From: Streptomyces sp. DG2A-72 | GTDB lineage: Bacteria > Actinomycetota > Actinomycetes > Streptomycetales > Streptomycetaceae | Length of the DNA stretch: 64,000 bases | NCBI RefSeq assembly: GCF_030499575.1 | Contig: NZ_JASTLC010000001.1 | Location: 496,001-560,000, forward strand | Reading direction: 5' to 3' | Shown: in pieces, positions 25,962 through 35,296 of the stretch | How positions within the stretch are numbered: the first letter of the stretch is position 1 | How the letters are laid out: each line of letters opens with the position of its first letter | Notes under the pieces: generated by a model | Databases searched by the model: none | What the model saw: the letters and a program-made list of their open reading frames with translations, nothing else | What the model was told of the DNA's origin: nothing | Position numbers and translations under genes: made by a program

Positions 25962-26225
25962 CCGCCGATCTCGCCCCCTGTCCGCCCTTCACACCCCAGT
26001 TCACATCCCACTGCGATGGTCCTCACCTGACCGCTGTCATCACCAGGGCGCGCGGGGCCGGCAAAGAGCAGTCACCACCCCACGGCACACACACATCGCG
26101 CATGCGTACGCCACCCAGCGCCACCTGGTACGACGAACGCCCCCGAGGGGGAACCCGCGGGCCCTGGTGGACGTTTCCCGGACAACCCCGACCGGGGCCG
26201 GATCCACGACCATCAGGGCGGCGTC

Positions 26226-27662
26226 ATGAGCGAGTTGGTCCCCGGAGGCAATCTGCCCCTCCCGGGCGGCGCTGTGAGCGTCCAGGTGCCCGGCCCCTTC
26301 GACGTGTCCGCGCTCATCACCGACGACAGCGGGAAAGTCCGGGGCGACGCCGATTTCGTGTTCTACAACCAGCCTTCCGCACCGGGCGCCCGGCTGCACG
26401 GCCACACGCTCACCGTCGACCCGTCCGGCCTGCGCACCGGCGCCACCAAGGTCACCGTGGTCGTCAGCCCCGCCGACCCCGGCACTCCCCTGGGCCGCCT
26501 GCCCGCCCCCACCCTCCTGGTCACCGGTCAGGGCGGCCGGCTGATCGCCCGGTTCGCCCCGCCACGCCCGGGGCAGGAGACGGTGCTGCTGCTCGCGGAG
26601 ATCTACCGGCGCGGCAGCGGGTGGAAGCTGCGTGCGCTCGGGCAGGGGTACGCGGACGGACTGGCCGGGCTCGCCCGTGACTTCGGGGTCGACGTCACCG
26701 AGGACAGCGCGGCCACAGCGGCGCCGCACGCCCGCTCCGGCGCGGCGCCCGCGTCGCCCTTCCCCGCGCCGCAGCGTCCCGCCACCGCACCACACCAACG
26801 CGCTGCCGCGCCGCCCACCCCTTCCACCACGCCACAGCATCCGTCCACCGCGCCCCGCCGACCCACTGCCGTGCCCTCCACGCCCGACCCCGACGGCTTC
26901 CTCGGCCTCGTCAACTCCGCCCGCGCCAGGGCCGGTTCACCCCCCGTCTCCCTCGACGCCCGCCTGACGTCCGCCGCGCGAGCCCACGCCTGCGCCATGG
27001 CCGCTGAAGGACAGCTCGGTGTCGAAGGCCGGGACGGTGTCTCCGTCTACCAGCGCGTCACCGCGACCGGATTCACCTATGTCACGGTCGGCGAGCACCT
27101 CGTCTCCGGCCCGCGCACGCCCGCCGAGTTCGTGGACTACTGCCTGGGTTCGAGGGAGCCCAGCCGCACCCTGCACGACCCGGCGTTCACCCACGCGGGC
27201 CTGGCGTACGTCACCGGGGGCCGCTCCGGCGACACGTACTGGACCGCGCTGTGGGCGAGGCCGCTGACGCCTCAGGCGCTGGCGCGGACGGCGGCCGACG
27301 TCGTCGACCTCACCAACCGGGAGCGTGCCGGGGCAGGTCTGCCGCCCCTGGCCGTCGACCCGGTCCTCACCGCCGCGGCGCAGGCACACAGCGCGGACAT
27401 GATCGCCCGCGCGTTCTACTCGCACACCTCGCCCGACGGCAGCCAGCCCTGGGACCGGGCCGCCGCCGCGGGCTCCACCCGGCGCTCGATCGGCGAGAAC
27501 ATAGCCTGCGGCCAGCGCTCCCCGGCCGAGGTGGTGGAGGGCTGGATGAACAGTCCGGGCCATCGGGCCAACATCCTCAAGCCCACGTTCACCCACATCG
27601 GCGTCGGCTTCGCGGGCGGCGGCGCGGCGGGCACGTACTGGACGCAGCTCTTCGGCGCCTGA
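26226..27662 (+). CDS. TerD - Pro-rich linker - CAP - CAP fusion protein
   Basis: 478 residues from ATG 26226. Residues 1-155 form a TerD-like domain (start with VPGGNLPLPGG, then FDVSALITDDSGKVRGDADF, then the VLLLAEIYRRG segment and LGQGYADGLAGLARDFGV). A Pro/Ala/Thr linker spans about 158-220. Two SCP/PR1-type CAP domains follow (225-350 and 355-478); the second is canonical with HSADMIARAFYSHTSPDG, ENIACGQRSP and GWMNSPGHRANIL, the first is divergent. No signal peptide is visible. TerD proteins bind calcium and belong to stress-response systems; the CAP part is usually extracellular, so its topology is puzzling. Confidence 0.85.
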   Translation: MSELVPGGNLPLPGGAVSVQVPGPFDVSALITDDSGKVRGDADFVFYNQPSAPGARLHGHTLTVDPSGLRTGATKVTVVVSPADPGTPLGRLPAPTLLVTGQGGRLIARFAPPRPGQETVLLLAEIYRRGSGWKLRALGQGYADGLAGLARDFGVDVTEDSAATAAPHARSGAAPASPFPAPQRPATAPHQRAAAPPTPSTTPQHPSTAPRRPTAVPSTPDPDGFLGLVNSARARAGSPPVSLDARLTSAARAHACAMAAEGQLGVEGRDGVSVYQRVTATGFTYVTVGEHLVSGPRTPAEFVDYCLGSREPSRTLHDPAFTHAGLAYVTGGRSGDTYWTALWARPLTPQALARTAADVVDLTNRERAGAGLPPLAVDPVLTAAAQAHSADMIARAFYSHTSPDGSQPWDRAAAAGSTRRSIGENIACGQRSPAEVVEGWMNSPGHRANILKPTFTHIGVGFAGGGAAGTYWTQLFGA

Positions 27663-27732
27663 CGGAAAGCCGTGGAAGACCCGTTGCCCCGCGATCTTGG
27701 CGGAAGGACCCGCTCCGGGAAAGGATGCCGAT

Positions 27733-28407
27733 ATGAAGGGTGATCTGTTTTCCAGCGAGCACATGGTCCAGCCCGCCGCGGCGCCGGGCATGACGATCGA
27801 GAACTCCAAGTGCATCAAGTACGCGGTGAACGGCGAGATGATGGCGCGTCAGGGCGCGATGATCGCCTATCGCGGCAACCTCCAGTTCGAACGCAAGGGC
27901 CAGGGCGTGGGCGGGATGCTCAAACGCGCGGTGACCGGCGAGGGGCTCCCGCTGATGGCGGTGCGCGGGCAGGGCGAGGCCTGGTTCGCGCACGAGGCGC
28001 AGAACTGCTTCGTCGTCGATGTGAACCCCGGTGACGAGTTCACGGTCAACGGCCGCAATGTGCTGTGCTTCGATGCCTCGCTGTCGTACCGGATCGCGAC
28101 CGTGAAGGGCGCGGGCATCACGGGCGGCGGCCTGTTCAACAGCGTCTTCTCCGGACAGGGCAGGCTGGGCCTGGTGTGCGACGGAAGCCCGCTGGTCATC
28201 CCGGTCTCGCCGCAGTATCCGGTGTACGTCGACACGGACGCGATCGTCGGCTGGACGGCCGGCCTGCAGACCTCGCTGCACCGTTCGCAGTCCATCGGGT
28301 CGATGCTGCGCGGAGGTTCCGGGGAAGCGGTGCAGCTGATGCTGCAGGGCCAGGGCCATGTGGTCGTACGACCGAGCGAGCTGACACCGCAGAAGGCGCA
28401 GCACTGA
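27733..28407 (+). CDS. AIM24-family protein
   Basis: 224 residues from ATG 27733 (AAAGGA upstream). Contains the AIM24/DUF124 beta-prism pattern with YAVNGEMMARQGAMIAYRG, LMAVRGQGEAWFAH and FDASLSYRI. Bacterial members are often near TerD genes, as here (70 bp after the TerD-CAP gene), and are presumed membrane-associated scaffold or stress proteins; no enzyme activity is known. Confidence 0.88.
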   Translation: MKGDLFSSEHMVQPAAAPGMTIENSKCIKYAVNGEMMARQGAMIAYRGNLQFERKGQGVGGMLKRAVTGEGLPLMAVRGQGEAWFAHEAQNCFVVDVNPGDEFTVNGRNVLCFDASLSYRIATVKGAGITGGGLFNSVFSGQGRLGLVCDGSPLVIPVSPQYPVYVDTDAIVGWTAGLQTSLHRSQSIGSMLRGGSGEAVQLMLQGQGHVVVRPSELTPQKAQH

Positions 28408-28419
28408 GAAGTCCAGTGA

Positions 28420-28779
28420 AGTGATCTGCGCCTCACGGGCAACCTGGTCGGTCCTGCCGACGTCAAGCTGTCGAGCGCGCTGGCCTACAACCACAAGATG
28501 CGCGACAACGTCCTGTACCGCGCCGGGCGTTACACGCAGGCCCGGGATCTCTACGAGGAGGCGCTCGCCGAGTTCCGCGCCATGAGCGAGCCCCGCGAGG
28601 AGGCCCTGTCCCGGCTCGGCCTGGTCAAGTCGCTGGCGCACCTGGGCCGCGACCGTTCCGAAACGGCGGCCGAACTCGCCGAACTGGCCCGGGAGTTGGA
28701 GCGGACAGGGCTGCGGCACGCGCGGGAGATGGTGGCTCGGGCGCAGCAGGAGTTCGGGGTCGCGGAGGGCGTACGGTGA
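28420..28779 (+). pseudogene. TPR-like protein, probably 5' truncated
   Basis: The frame is open from an in-frame stop at 28417-28419 to TGA 28777-28779. Protein-like sequence extends upstream of the only ATG (28498): NLVGPADVKLSSALAYNHKM precedes a TPR-like YRAGRYTQARDLYEEALAEF. No start or ribosome binding site exists for the upstream part, so the N-terminus seems lost. A 93-residue product from 28498 is still possible. Stop overlaps the GTG of the polyprenyl synthetase gene (GTGA). Confidence 0.5.
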
Positions 28780-29818
28780 CGGCGCACGGCTTGGCGGTGC
28801 AGTCACCGCCCTCGGCGGCCGAAGTCCTCGACCGCTGCCGGGGGTTGGTGCGCCCGGCGCTGCGGGAGGCCGTGGGCCGGCTGCATCCGTGGGTGGGCGA
28901 GATGGCCGCGTACTCCTTCGGCTGGTGCGAGGTGGGCGGCACTCCGGTCGTCGCGTCCGGCGGGAAGGGCGTCCGGCAGGCGCTGGCCGTGCTCGGCGCC
29001 GAGGCGGCGGGTGCGCAGGGGCGGGCCGGCGTGCCCGCAGCCGTGGCGGTGGAGCTGGTGCACATCTTCTCGCTGCTGCACGACGACATCATGGACGGCG
29101 ACACGGACCGGCGCCGCCGCCCCACCGTGGAAGGCGTACGGCACGGGTCCCGCGGTCCTCGCGGGCGACGCGCTGTTCGCCCTGGCCGTCGGGACCCTTG
29201 CCGCCGTGCCGCAAAGACCGCAAGGACCGCAGACCGTACGCCTGTTGTCGGTCGCGCTCGGCGACCTGGTGCGTGGACAGGCGGACGACCTGTTGTTCGC
29301 CGCCCGGCCGTGGACGGGACCGGGGCGGGTGCGCCCGGACGAGTACCGGCGGATGGCCGAGCACAAGACGGGCTCACTGCTGGGCTGTGCGGCGGCGCTG
29401 GGCGCGGTGCTCGGTGGAGCCCCGCCCACGGCGGTCGCCGCGCTCGACCGGGTCGGCCGGCATCTGGGAATCGCCTTCCAGATCGTCGACGACGTCCTGA
29501 GGATCTGGGGCGATCCCGCGGTCACCGGCAAGCCCGTGCACGGCGACTGCGGGAGCGGAAGAAGACGTTCCCGGTGCTGGCCGCGCTGGACTCCCCGCTA
29601 CCGCGGCGAGCCGGCTCGCCGCACTCCTCGAAGCCGACGGCGAGCCCGCCGAGGCGGCCGCGCTGATCGACGCGGCGGGCGGCCGGTCGGCGGCCCTGGC
29701 CAAGGCCCGCCGGCATCTGGTCGCGGCGGAGGTCGCGCTCACGGACGTACTTCTGCGGCGCGGCGCCGTCGACGAGCTGCGGTCATTGATCGACTTCCTG
29801 GTGCGGCGCGACCTTTGA
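28776..29818 (+). pseudogene. Polyprenyl synthetase, three frameshifts
   Basis: Homology to trans-isoprenyl diphosphate synthases runs through three frames. The first Asp-rich motif LLHDDIMDGD is in frame 1; at about 29127 two bases are missing (frame change before KAYGTGPAVLAGDALFALAV); the second motif FQIVDDVLRIWGDP is in frame 2; one base is missing at about 29546 and another in the C-run at 29593-29596, after which the tail to TGA 29818 is in frame 3. The N-terminus resembles the polyprenyl transferases described as cargo of family 2 encapsulins, but no encapsulin gene is nearby. All motifs survive, so the breakage is recent or a sequence error. Confidence 0.78.
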
Positions 29819-29901
29819 TACCGAGTTGACCTGCCGCCTCCTCTCGGGTCAGGGTTCGATGCGGACGCGGACTCAGTCACCCGCGCCGAAAGGTGATGGT
29901 C

Positions 29902-30870
29902 ATGATCGGGATCACGGACATCGAGGCCGTCGAGGCCGCCGCCGCACGGATCGCCGGACACGTCGTCCGCACCCCCACCGTGCCCAGCCCGGGCCTGTCC
30001 GCGCTGCTCGGCGCCCCGGTCACCGCCAAGCTCGAACTCCTGCAGCGCACCGGGTCGTTCAAGGCCCGCGGCGCGACGGCGAAGCTGCTCTCGCTGAGCG
30101 AGGCCGAGCGGGCCGCCGGGGTCGTGGCGGTCAGTGGCGGCAACCACGGCATCGCGCTCGCGGTCATGGCCGCCGCCCTCGATGTGAAGGCCACGGTCGT
30201 GATGCCGCGCTCGGCGCCGGCCCGTTCCATCGAGATCGCCCAGGACACGGGTGCGTTGGTGCGGCTGACCGATGACATGGACGGCGCGTTCTCGCTGGTG
30301 ACGCGGCTCAGGGACGAGGGGCTGACGCTGGTCCACCCGTTCGACGACCCGGTGGTGATCGCCGGACAGGGCACCGTAGGGCTGGAGTTCGCGGAGGACG
30401 CCGGAGAACTGACCGATGTCCTGGTGAGCGTCGGGGGCGGTGGGCTGATCGCCGGTGTGGCGGCGGCGCTGCGTGCGCGCCGGCCCGGCGTGCGGGTGTG
30501 GGGCGTGGAGACCGAGGGCGCGCAGGCGATGTCCGAGGCGCTGGCGGCGGGCGGACCGGTGCCGGTGGCGCTGTCGTCGATCGTGACCACGCTCAGTGCC
30601 CCGTCCGTGTCGCAGCTGACGTACGACCATGTGTCCGCCCTGGTCACCGAGGTGCTCGTGGTCCCGGACCGGGAGGCCGTGCAGGGCGTTCTCGACCTCG
30701 CCGACCACGCCAAGCTGTGGACCGAGCCGGCCGCCGGATGTCTGCTGCCCGCGGCCCGCCGGGTCCTGGAGCGGGTGGGCGAAGGGGCACGGCTCGGTCT
30801 GGTGGTGTGCGGCGGCAACGCGACGACCGGGGACGTGATGGAGTGGACGGAGCGCTTCGGTCTGCGCTGA
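29902..30870 (+). CDS. Threonine/serine dehydratase-like PLP enzyme
   Basis: 322 residues from ATG 29902, preferred over GTG 29893 because AAAGG lies 8 bp upstream. Fold-type II PLP enzyme: Schiff-base Lys54 in GSFKARGA, phosphate-contacting SGGNHG, and the glycine loop VGGGGLIAGV. No C-terminal ACT domain, so it is the catabolic type (TdcB-like threonine ammonia-lyase or serine racemase/dehydratase). It deaminates threonine or serine to the 2-oxoacid. Monocistronic by context. Confidence 0.88.
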   Translation: MIGITDIEAVEAAAARIAGHVVRTPTVPSPGLSALLGAPVTAKLELLQRTGSFKARGATAKLLSLSEAERAAGVVAVSGGNHGIALAVMAAALDVKATVVMPRSAPARSIEIAQDTGALVRLTDDMDGAFSLVTRLRDEGLTLVHPFDDPVVIAGQGTVGLEFAEDAGELTDVLVSVGGGGLIAGVAAALRARRPGVRVWGVETEGAQAMSEALAAGGPVPVALSSIVTTLSAPSVSQLTYDHVSALVTEVLVVPDREAVQGVLDLADHAKLWTEPAAGCLLPAARRVLERVGEGARLGLVVCGGNATTGDVMEWTERFGLR

Positions 30871-31032
30871 GCTGAGTCTCGGTCGAATTCCTCGTCGAAT
30901 ACGGCCAGTTCCGCACACCTCGGGCACAAGCCGAAAGAAGGTCACCGGAGTTGCGGATTCGTTGAACGCACACCATTGCACCCGTCGTACCTCTGGGAAA
31001 GGTGAGAGCCAGGGGTTCAGCGAGGGATGACC

Positions 31033-32661
31033 ATGGTCAAGGCGCACGTCTCCACGCACGAGTTGGTAGCCGGAAGGTACCGCCTGCTGGAGGTCCTCCA
31101 TCGCGAGACGAACCGCATCTGCTGGTACGGCGAGGATGTCGAGGCCTCACGGCCCTGTCTCCTCACGCAGACGGTGCTCCCGGCCGACTCCGACGGGGAG
31201 ACCGTGCGGCGGGCCACCGCCCGGGTGATCCGCATGTCCGAGACCATGGGGCTGCTGCGTCCGGGCAAGGTGGCCACGGTCGTCGACGCGATCGAGGAGA
31301 ACGGCACCCTGTGGACCGTCACCGAGTGGATCGACGGCATTCCACTGGGGGAACTCCTCGCGCAGGAGGGCACGTTCAACCATGCACGGGCGGCGCGGAT
31401 CGGCCTGGAGCTGCTCGATGTGCTGGAGGCGGCGCACGGCGAGGGCATCACGCACGGCGAGCTGAGTCCGGGGCAGGTGTTCGTGCGGGAGCAGGGGCCC
31501 CTGGTGGTCACCGGCTTCGGCCTGGCCGGCGCGACCCTCGTGCCACGCGTGACGGCACCGTCGTACGCCTCCCCGGAACAGGCCCGTGACGAGCGCATCG
31601 GACCGGCGGCCGACCTGTGGGCCCTGGGTGCGCTCCTCTACACGATGCTGGAGGGCCGCCCGCCCTTCCGTGAACGTGACCGGCCCGAAACGACGTTGAA
31701 GGGCGTCGACCGGCTTCCGCTGCGCACACCGCTGCGCGCCGGACCGCTCACCCAGCTGGTGCAGGGGCTGCTCCGCAAGAACTGCCGGGAGCGGCTGACC
31801 CGGCCGGTGGTCCGCGAGGCACTGGTCCGTGTCCTCAGCGAAGACCCCGAGATGGTCGCACGGTCGACGTCGCGGCCCCGGCTGCGCGGGGTGTACGCGG
31901 CGGCCCTGCACGCGCGTGAGGGGTGGAGCCGGCGCACCATGGTCGCCGGGACGGCGCTCGCCGTCGTCACCGTGTCCGTCGCCGTCCTCGCCGTGTCCCG
32001 CCAGGTCTCCGACAACGACAGCACGTCCGAGGCCGGTACGGCACCCCGGCCACCGGCTTCGGCGTCCGCCCCGGGGGAGCAGACCCCCTCGCCGTCCGTG
32101 ACACCCTCCCCCTCCCCCACCCCCACCCCGACGCCGACACCCACGCCCACGCCCACTCCGACGTCGGCGTCCCCCTCCCCCACGGGCACGCCCCTGCCGC
32201 CCGGCTTCAGCCGCTACCAGTCCCCCAAGGGGTTCTCGCTCGCTCTCCCCCAGGGCTGGAAACCGCTGCAGACCACCCGCCAGGCCGATCTGGCCTACCG
32301 GGTCGTACTGGGCAAGGACGACGACCCTCGCACGCTCGCCGTCACCTACAGCGAGGCGGTGGGCCCGGATCCGGTCGCCGTGTGGCGGGACGACGTCGAG
32401 CCCGAGTTGAAGCAGGGCCACGACTACCGGCGGATCGGCGACATCCGCGCGACGACGTACCAGGGCCGCGAGGCCGCCGACATCGAGTGGCTCATCGATG
32501 TCGACGGCAGGCGCGTGCGCACCTTCGGGCGCGGTTTCCTCATCGGCGAGCACCGGGGCTTCTCACTGCGCTGGACGACCCCCGCCGCCGACTGGGACGA
32601 CGCCGCCAACCGTGAGGCGCTGGACACCTTCCTGCGGACCTTCCGGGTGCCGTCAGAGTGA
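31033..32661 (+). CDS. Membrane-anchored Ser/Thr pseudokinase
   Basis: 542 residues; ATG 31033 lies 6 bp after GAGGG (ATG 31027 is an alternative). A protein-kinase-like domain covers 14-265, but catalytic residues are gone: the VAIK lysine is absent (CLLTQTVLP), HRD is replaced by ITHGELSPGQ, and DFG by GFG; the YASPEQARDERIGPAADLWAL activation-segment region is kept. One membrane helix at about 298-320, then a Ser/Pro/Thr linker with repeated Pro-Thr encoded at 32101-32196, and a 150-residue extracellular domain. Probably a scaffold or sensor, not an enzyme. Confidence 0.85.
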   Translation: MVKAHVSTHELVAGRYRLLEVLHRETNRICWYGEDVEASRPCLLTQTVLPADSDGETVRRATARVIRMSETMGLLRPGKVATVVDAIEENGTLWTVTEWIDGIPLGELLAQEGTFNHARAARIGLELLDVLEAAHGEGITHGELSPGQVFVREQGPLVVTGFGLAGATLVPRVTAPSYASPEQARDERIGPAADLWALGALLYTMLEGRPPFRERDRPETTLKGVDRLPLRTPLRAGPLTQLVQGLLRKNCRERLTRPVVREALVRVLSEDPEMVARSTSRPRLRGVYAAALHAREGWSRRTMVAGTALAVVTVSVAVLAVSRQVSDNDSTSEAGTAPRPPASASAPGEQTPSPSVTPSPSPTPTPTPTPTPTPTPTSASPSPTGTPLPPGFSRYQSPKGFSLALPQGWKPLQTTRQADLAYRVVLGKDDDPRTLAVTYSEAVGPDPVAVWRDDVEPELKQGHDYRRIGDIRATTYQGREAADIEWLIDVDGRRVRTFGRGFLIGEHRGFSLRWTTPAADWDDAANREALDTFLRTFRVPSE

Positions 32662-34083
32662 GGCGCGGGGTGCGCGCATCCTGCGCAGCGCACCCTGGTG
32701 CAGCGGCTGCATGAGCCACCGCGCGGTGAACGTGCCGTCGGTGAGCGAGCACGTGACGACCAGGTGGTGCGGTGTCTCCAGGAAGGCGATGTCCACGACG
32801 AGGGTGTCCGCTTCGCTCCACCCCCCGCTCACCGCGATGGGGACCGGTTCCTCGATGACGGTCCAGCCGTCGTTGCCGATCGGCACCTGCAGCGGCTGCC
32901 CGTCGTCGATCAGCGCCAGGTTCCGGCCCTCCGTGATGTGCACCGCGGTCAGTGTCGGCTGGGCCTCGCACACACCGCCGTGCGGCGTGAAGTCGACGGC
33001 GGACCAGGCCTCCGCACGCTCCGGCGGTGCGGGCTTGCCCGCGGCCGGCGGCAGTGCGAGCCGCGCCAGCCGCGCGGCGAGGGCGGTGTCGCGCTCCTCG
33101 TGGGCGGACAGCGGCGTGGGCCCGAACGCGGGCAGCAGATGGTCCCAGACCAGGTTCAGCAGCTTCTGCATCTGCTCGGTCGCCGCGGTCGTCGCGATCA
33201 CCGCGTCGTGCTCCGGCAGCACCAGGCAGTACTGTCCGTACGCGCCATCGCCGCGATAGCCGTGCCGGGACATCCAGAACTGGAAGCCGTAGCCCTGCTG
33301 CCAGTCGGTCCCGCTCATCTCGAACTCGGCGGTGGAGATCTGCGCCCGCGTGGCCTCGGCCACCCACTCCTCGGGCAGCAGCCGTTCGCCCTCCCACACG
33401 CCGCGCTGCAGATACAGCTGGCCCAGCCGGGCGACGGCGTCGGTGGTGGCGTGCAGTCCGCTGAAGCCCAGCTCGGCCCCTGACCCGTCACGCAGCCACG
33501 CCGTCTCGCCGGTGCCGAGCGGATCGAACAGCCGGGGCCGCAGATAGTCAGTCAGCGACCGACCGGTGACGCGCCGCACGATCGCGCCGAGCGTGTACGT
33601 GGTGGGCTGGTTGTACGCGAACACGGTCCCCGGATCACGGTCCGGCGGCAGCAGCAGGAAGCCGCGCACCAGGTTCTGGTGGTCGAGGGCGAGAGCGGGG
33701 TACAGGGTGTCGGTCCCATGGCCGCTCGCCATGGACGCCACATGCCGTACGAGCATCGCGCGGCTGCGCGGATCGGTGATGTCGGCCTCGAACTCCGGGA
33801 AGTACGAGATCACCGGGGCGTCGAAGTCGAGCAGCCCCTCGGCGGCGGCGAGCGCGGCGGCCGCCGCCGTGAAGCTCTTGCTGAGCGAATAGAGGAGATG
33901 CGGGCGGTCTTCGGTGTACGGCGCCCACCAGCCGGACGCCACGAGGTGGCCGTGCCGCATGATCATCAGGCTGTGCGGCTCGATGTCCGGGGCGGCGTCG
34001 AGGGCGTCGAGGAAGGCGTGGACGCCGGATGCGTCGACGCCCTGGGCGGCGGGGGTGCTCAGAGGCAGGGGGCGAACACTCAT
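32653..34083 (-). CDS. Class C beta-lactamase-like serine hydrolase
   Basis: 476 residues from ATG 34083. Nucleophile motif SLSK (Ser66, Lys69) and YNQ at about 158 in place of YxN, plus GYGFQFWMSRHG. The last 110 residues form a separate domain of unknown role. No signal peptide, suggesting an intracellular esterase or peptidase rather than a beta-lactamase. Its 3' end overlaps the pseudokinase gene by 9 bp (convergent). Confidence 0.85.
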   Translation of the reverse strand: MSVRPLPLSTPAAQGVDASGVHAFLDALDAAPDIEPHSLMIMRHGHLVASGWWAPYTEDRPHLLYSLSKSFTAAAAALAAAEGLLDFDAPVISYFPEFEADITDPRSRAMLVRHVASMASGHGTDTLYPALALDHQNLVRGFLLLPPDRDPGTVFAYNQPTTYTLGAIVRRVTGRSLTDYLRPRLFDPLGTGETAWLRDGSGAELGFSGLHATTDAVARLGQLYLQRGVWEGERLLPEEWVAEATRAQISTAEFEMSGTDWQQGYGFQFWMSRHGYRGDGAYGQYCLVLPEHDAVIATTAATEQMQKLLNLVWDHLLPAFGPTPLSAHEERDTALAARLARLALPPAAGKPAPPERAEAWSAVDFTPHGGVCEAQPTLTAVHITEGRNLALIDDGQPLQVPIGNDGWTVIEEPVPIAVSGGWSEADTLVVDIAFLETPHHLVVTCSLTDGTFTARWLMQPLHQGALRRMRAPRASL

Positions 34084-34246
34084 GCCCGCATCCTCTCCCG
34101 GCCGGCCGTCATGATCGAGGGGTCGGCCGGCGAACGGGAGGAGAAACACACGGATCCGAGGCCGGGAAAAGCCTCGTCATGAGCCCCTATAGGCTTCCTG
34201 TCGCACCTGTTCCAGCCCCCGGCAACACCTTTCAGGAGAGTCACCC

Positions 34247-35272
34247 GTGACCCTGGCGACCGTCCCGTCCGAGACGTCCCCCGTGCCCCTGTCCGATCTC
34301 GTGGCGCGGGACGCCCGCGAGTTCGGGGTCTATGCGCGGACCGGAGGCTGGGCCTTCGGCCTGATGGTGGCGCGCAGCGTACGGCCGGGCGGTCAGGGCG
34401 CGGACGAGACGCCGAAGGTCTCCGCGAAGGAGTTCGCCGAGCTCGCTGGCTGTTCCGCCGACCGCGTCATGCGCTACTACAAGGCCTGGGACCGGGCCGC
34501 CGACGACGGTCTCGTCCCGCACTTCGAGGAGCTGGCGCCCGGCCAGGAGGTCGAGCTGCCCGACGCGGACGTCTGGCTCAGCTACTACGTCTCACGTAAC
34601 GGCGCCGCCTCGGAGCGCGGCACCGCCATCACCGAGGCGGCCGAGGCCGAGGGCATCCGGCCGACGAAGGCCCTCGAAGTCGCGGAGAACCCCACCGCAC
34701 TGCGCGCGGCGATCCTCGCGGACCCCTCCACCGCCCTGGCGGCCCGCCGGGCACTCCTGGACCGAGTCCGCGAAGACCCGGAACTCCAGGCCGAGTTGGC
34801 CCGTGACATCGTGCGCACCGACGACCTGAAGAAGGCCGTCGCCGCCGAGAGCAGGGCTGCCGACCGGATCGGATACGTCCGCCAGATCGCCGAGTCGGGC
34901 CAGATCAAGACCCCCGCCGGGCAGACCGTCGACGCGCCGGTCGACGTACGCCAGGAGGCCGAGCGGCATCTGTCCCTCATCGACGAGCTGGACGAGGCGG
35001 AGGACCCCGGCGAGTGGGCCGGCGAGGCCTACGACACCATGAAGTCCCTCGTCGCCGAGACCGTGGAGGCCGACCCCGAACTGCGCGTGCAGGAGCGGCG
35101 GACGAAGTTCTACAGCAGTCTCCAGCGGGCGACGAAGGTGTTCGAGGAGCTGACCTTCGACGACGCGCAGGACTTCTACGAGGACGACATGGTCCAGCAG
35201 CTGGAGGAGCTTCAGCAGGCGATCAGCACATGCATCGTGGCGCTGCGCGGGGCCCGTGGCGACACTGACTGA
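34247..35272 (+). CDS. Uncharacterised actinobacterial protein with possible helix-turn-helix
   Basis: 341 residues from GTG 34247, with AGGAG 9 bp upstream. I do not recognise the family. Residues about 58-75 (SAKEFAELAGCSADRVMRYY) look like a helix-turn-helix, and the remainder is charged, mostly helical, with an acidic C-terminal half. No signal peptide or membrane segment. It resembles ParB-like or nucleoid-associated helper proteins in composition only. Convergent with the DUF6328 gene. Confidence 0.6.
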   Translation: MTLATVPSETSPVPLSDLVARDAREFGVYARTGGWAFGLMVARSVRPGGQGADETPKVSAKEFAELAGCSADRVMRYYKAWDRAADDGLVPHFEELAPGQEVELPDADVWLSYYVSRNGAASERGTAITEAAEAEGIRPTKALEVAENPTALRAAILADPSTALAARRALLDRVREDPELQAELARDIVRTDDLKKAVAAESRAADRIGYVRQIAESGQIKTPAGQTVDAPVDVRQEAERHLSLIDELDEAEDPGEWAGEAYDTMKSLVAETVEADPELRVQERRTKFYSSLQRATKVFEELTFDDAQDFYEDDMVQQLEELQQAISTCIVALRGARGDTD

Positions 35273-35296
35273 TCACACCGGGTGACACGCGCGATC

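Noticed and set aside
26040..26225. Gene in the gap before the TerD-CAP gene
   Set aside because: Open frames on both strands have no ribosome binding site or recognisable sequence; I see only promoter-sized DNA.
29812..29900. tRNA-like GGTTCGATG sequence near 29850
   Set aside because: Lacks a cloverleaf: no acceptor or anticodon stem pairs around it.
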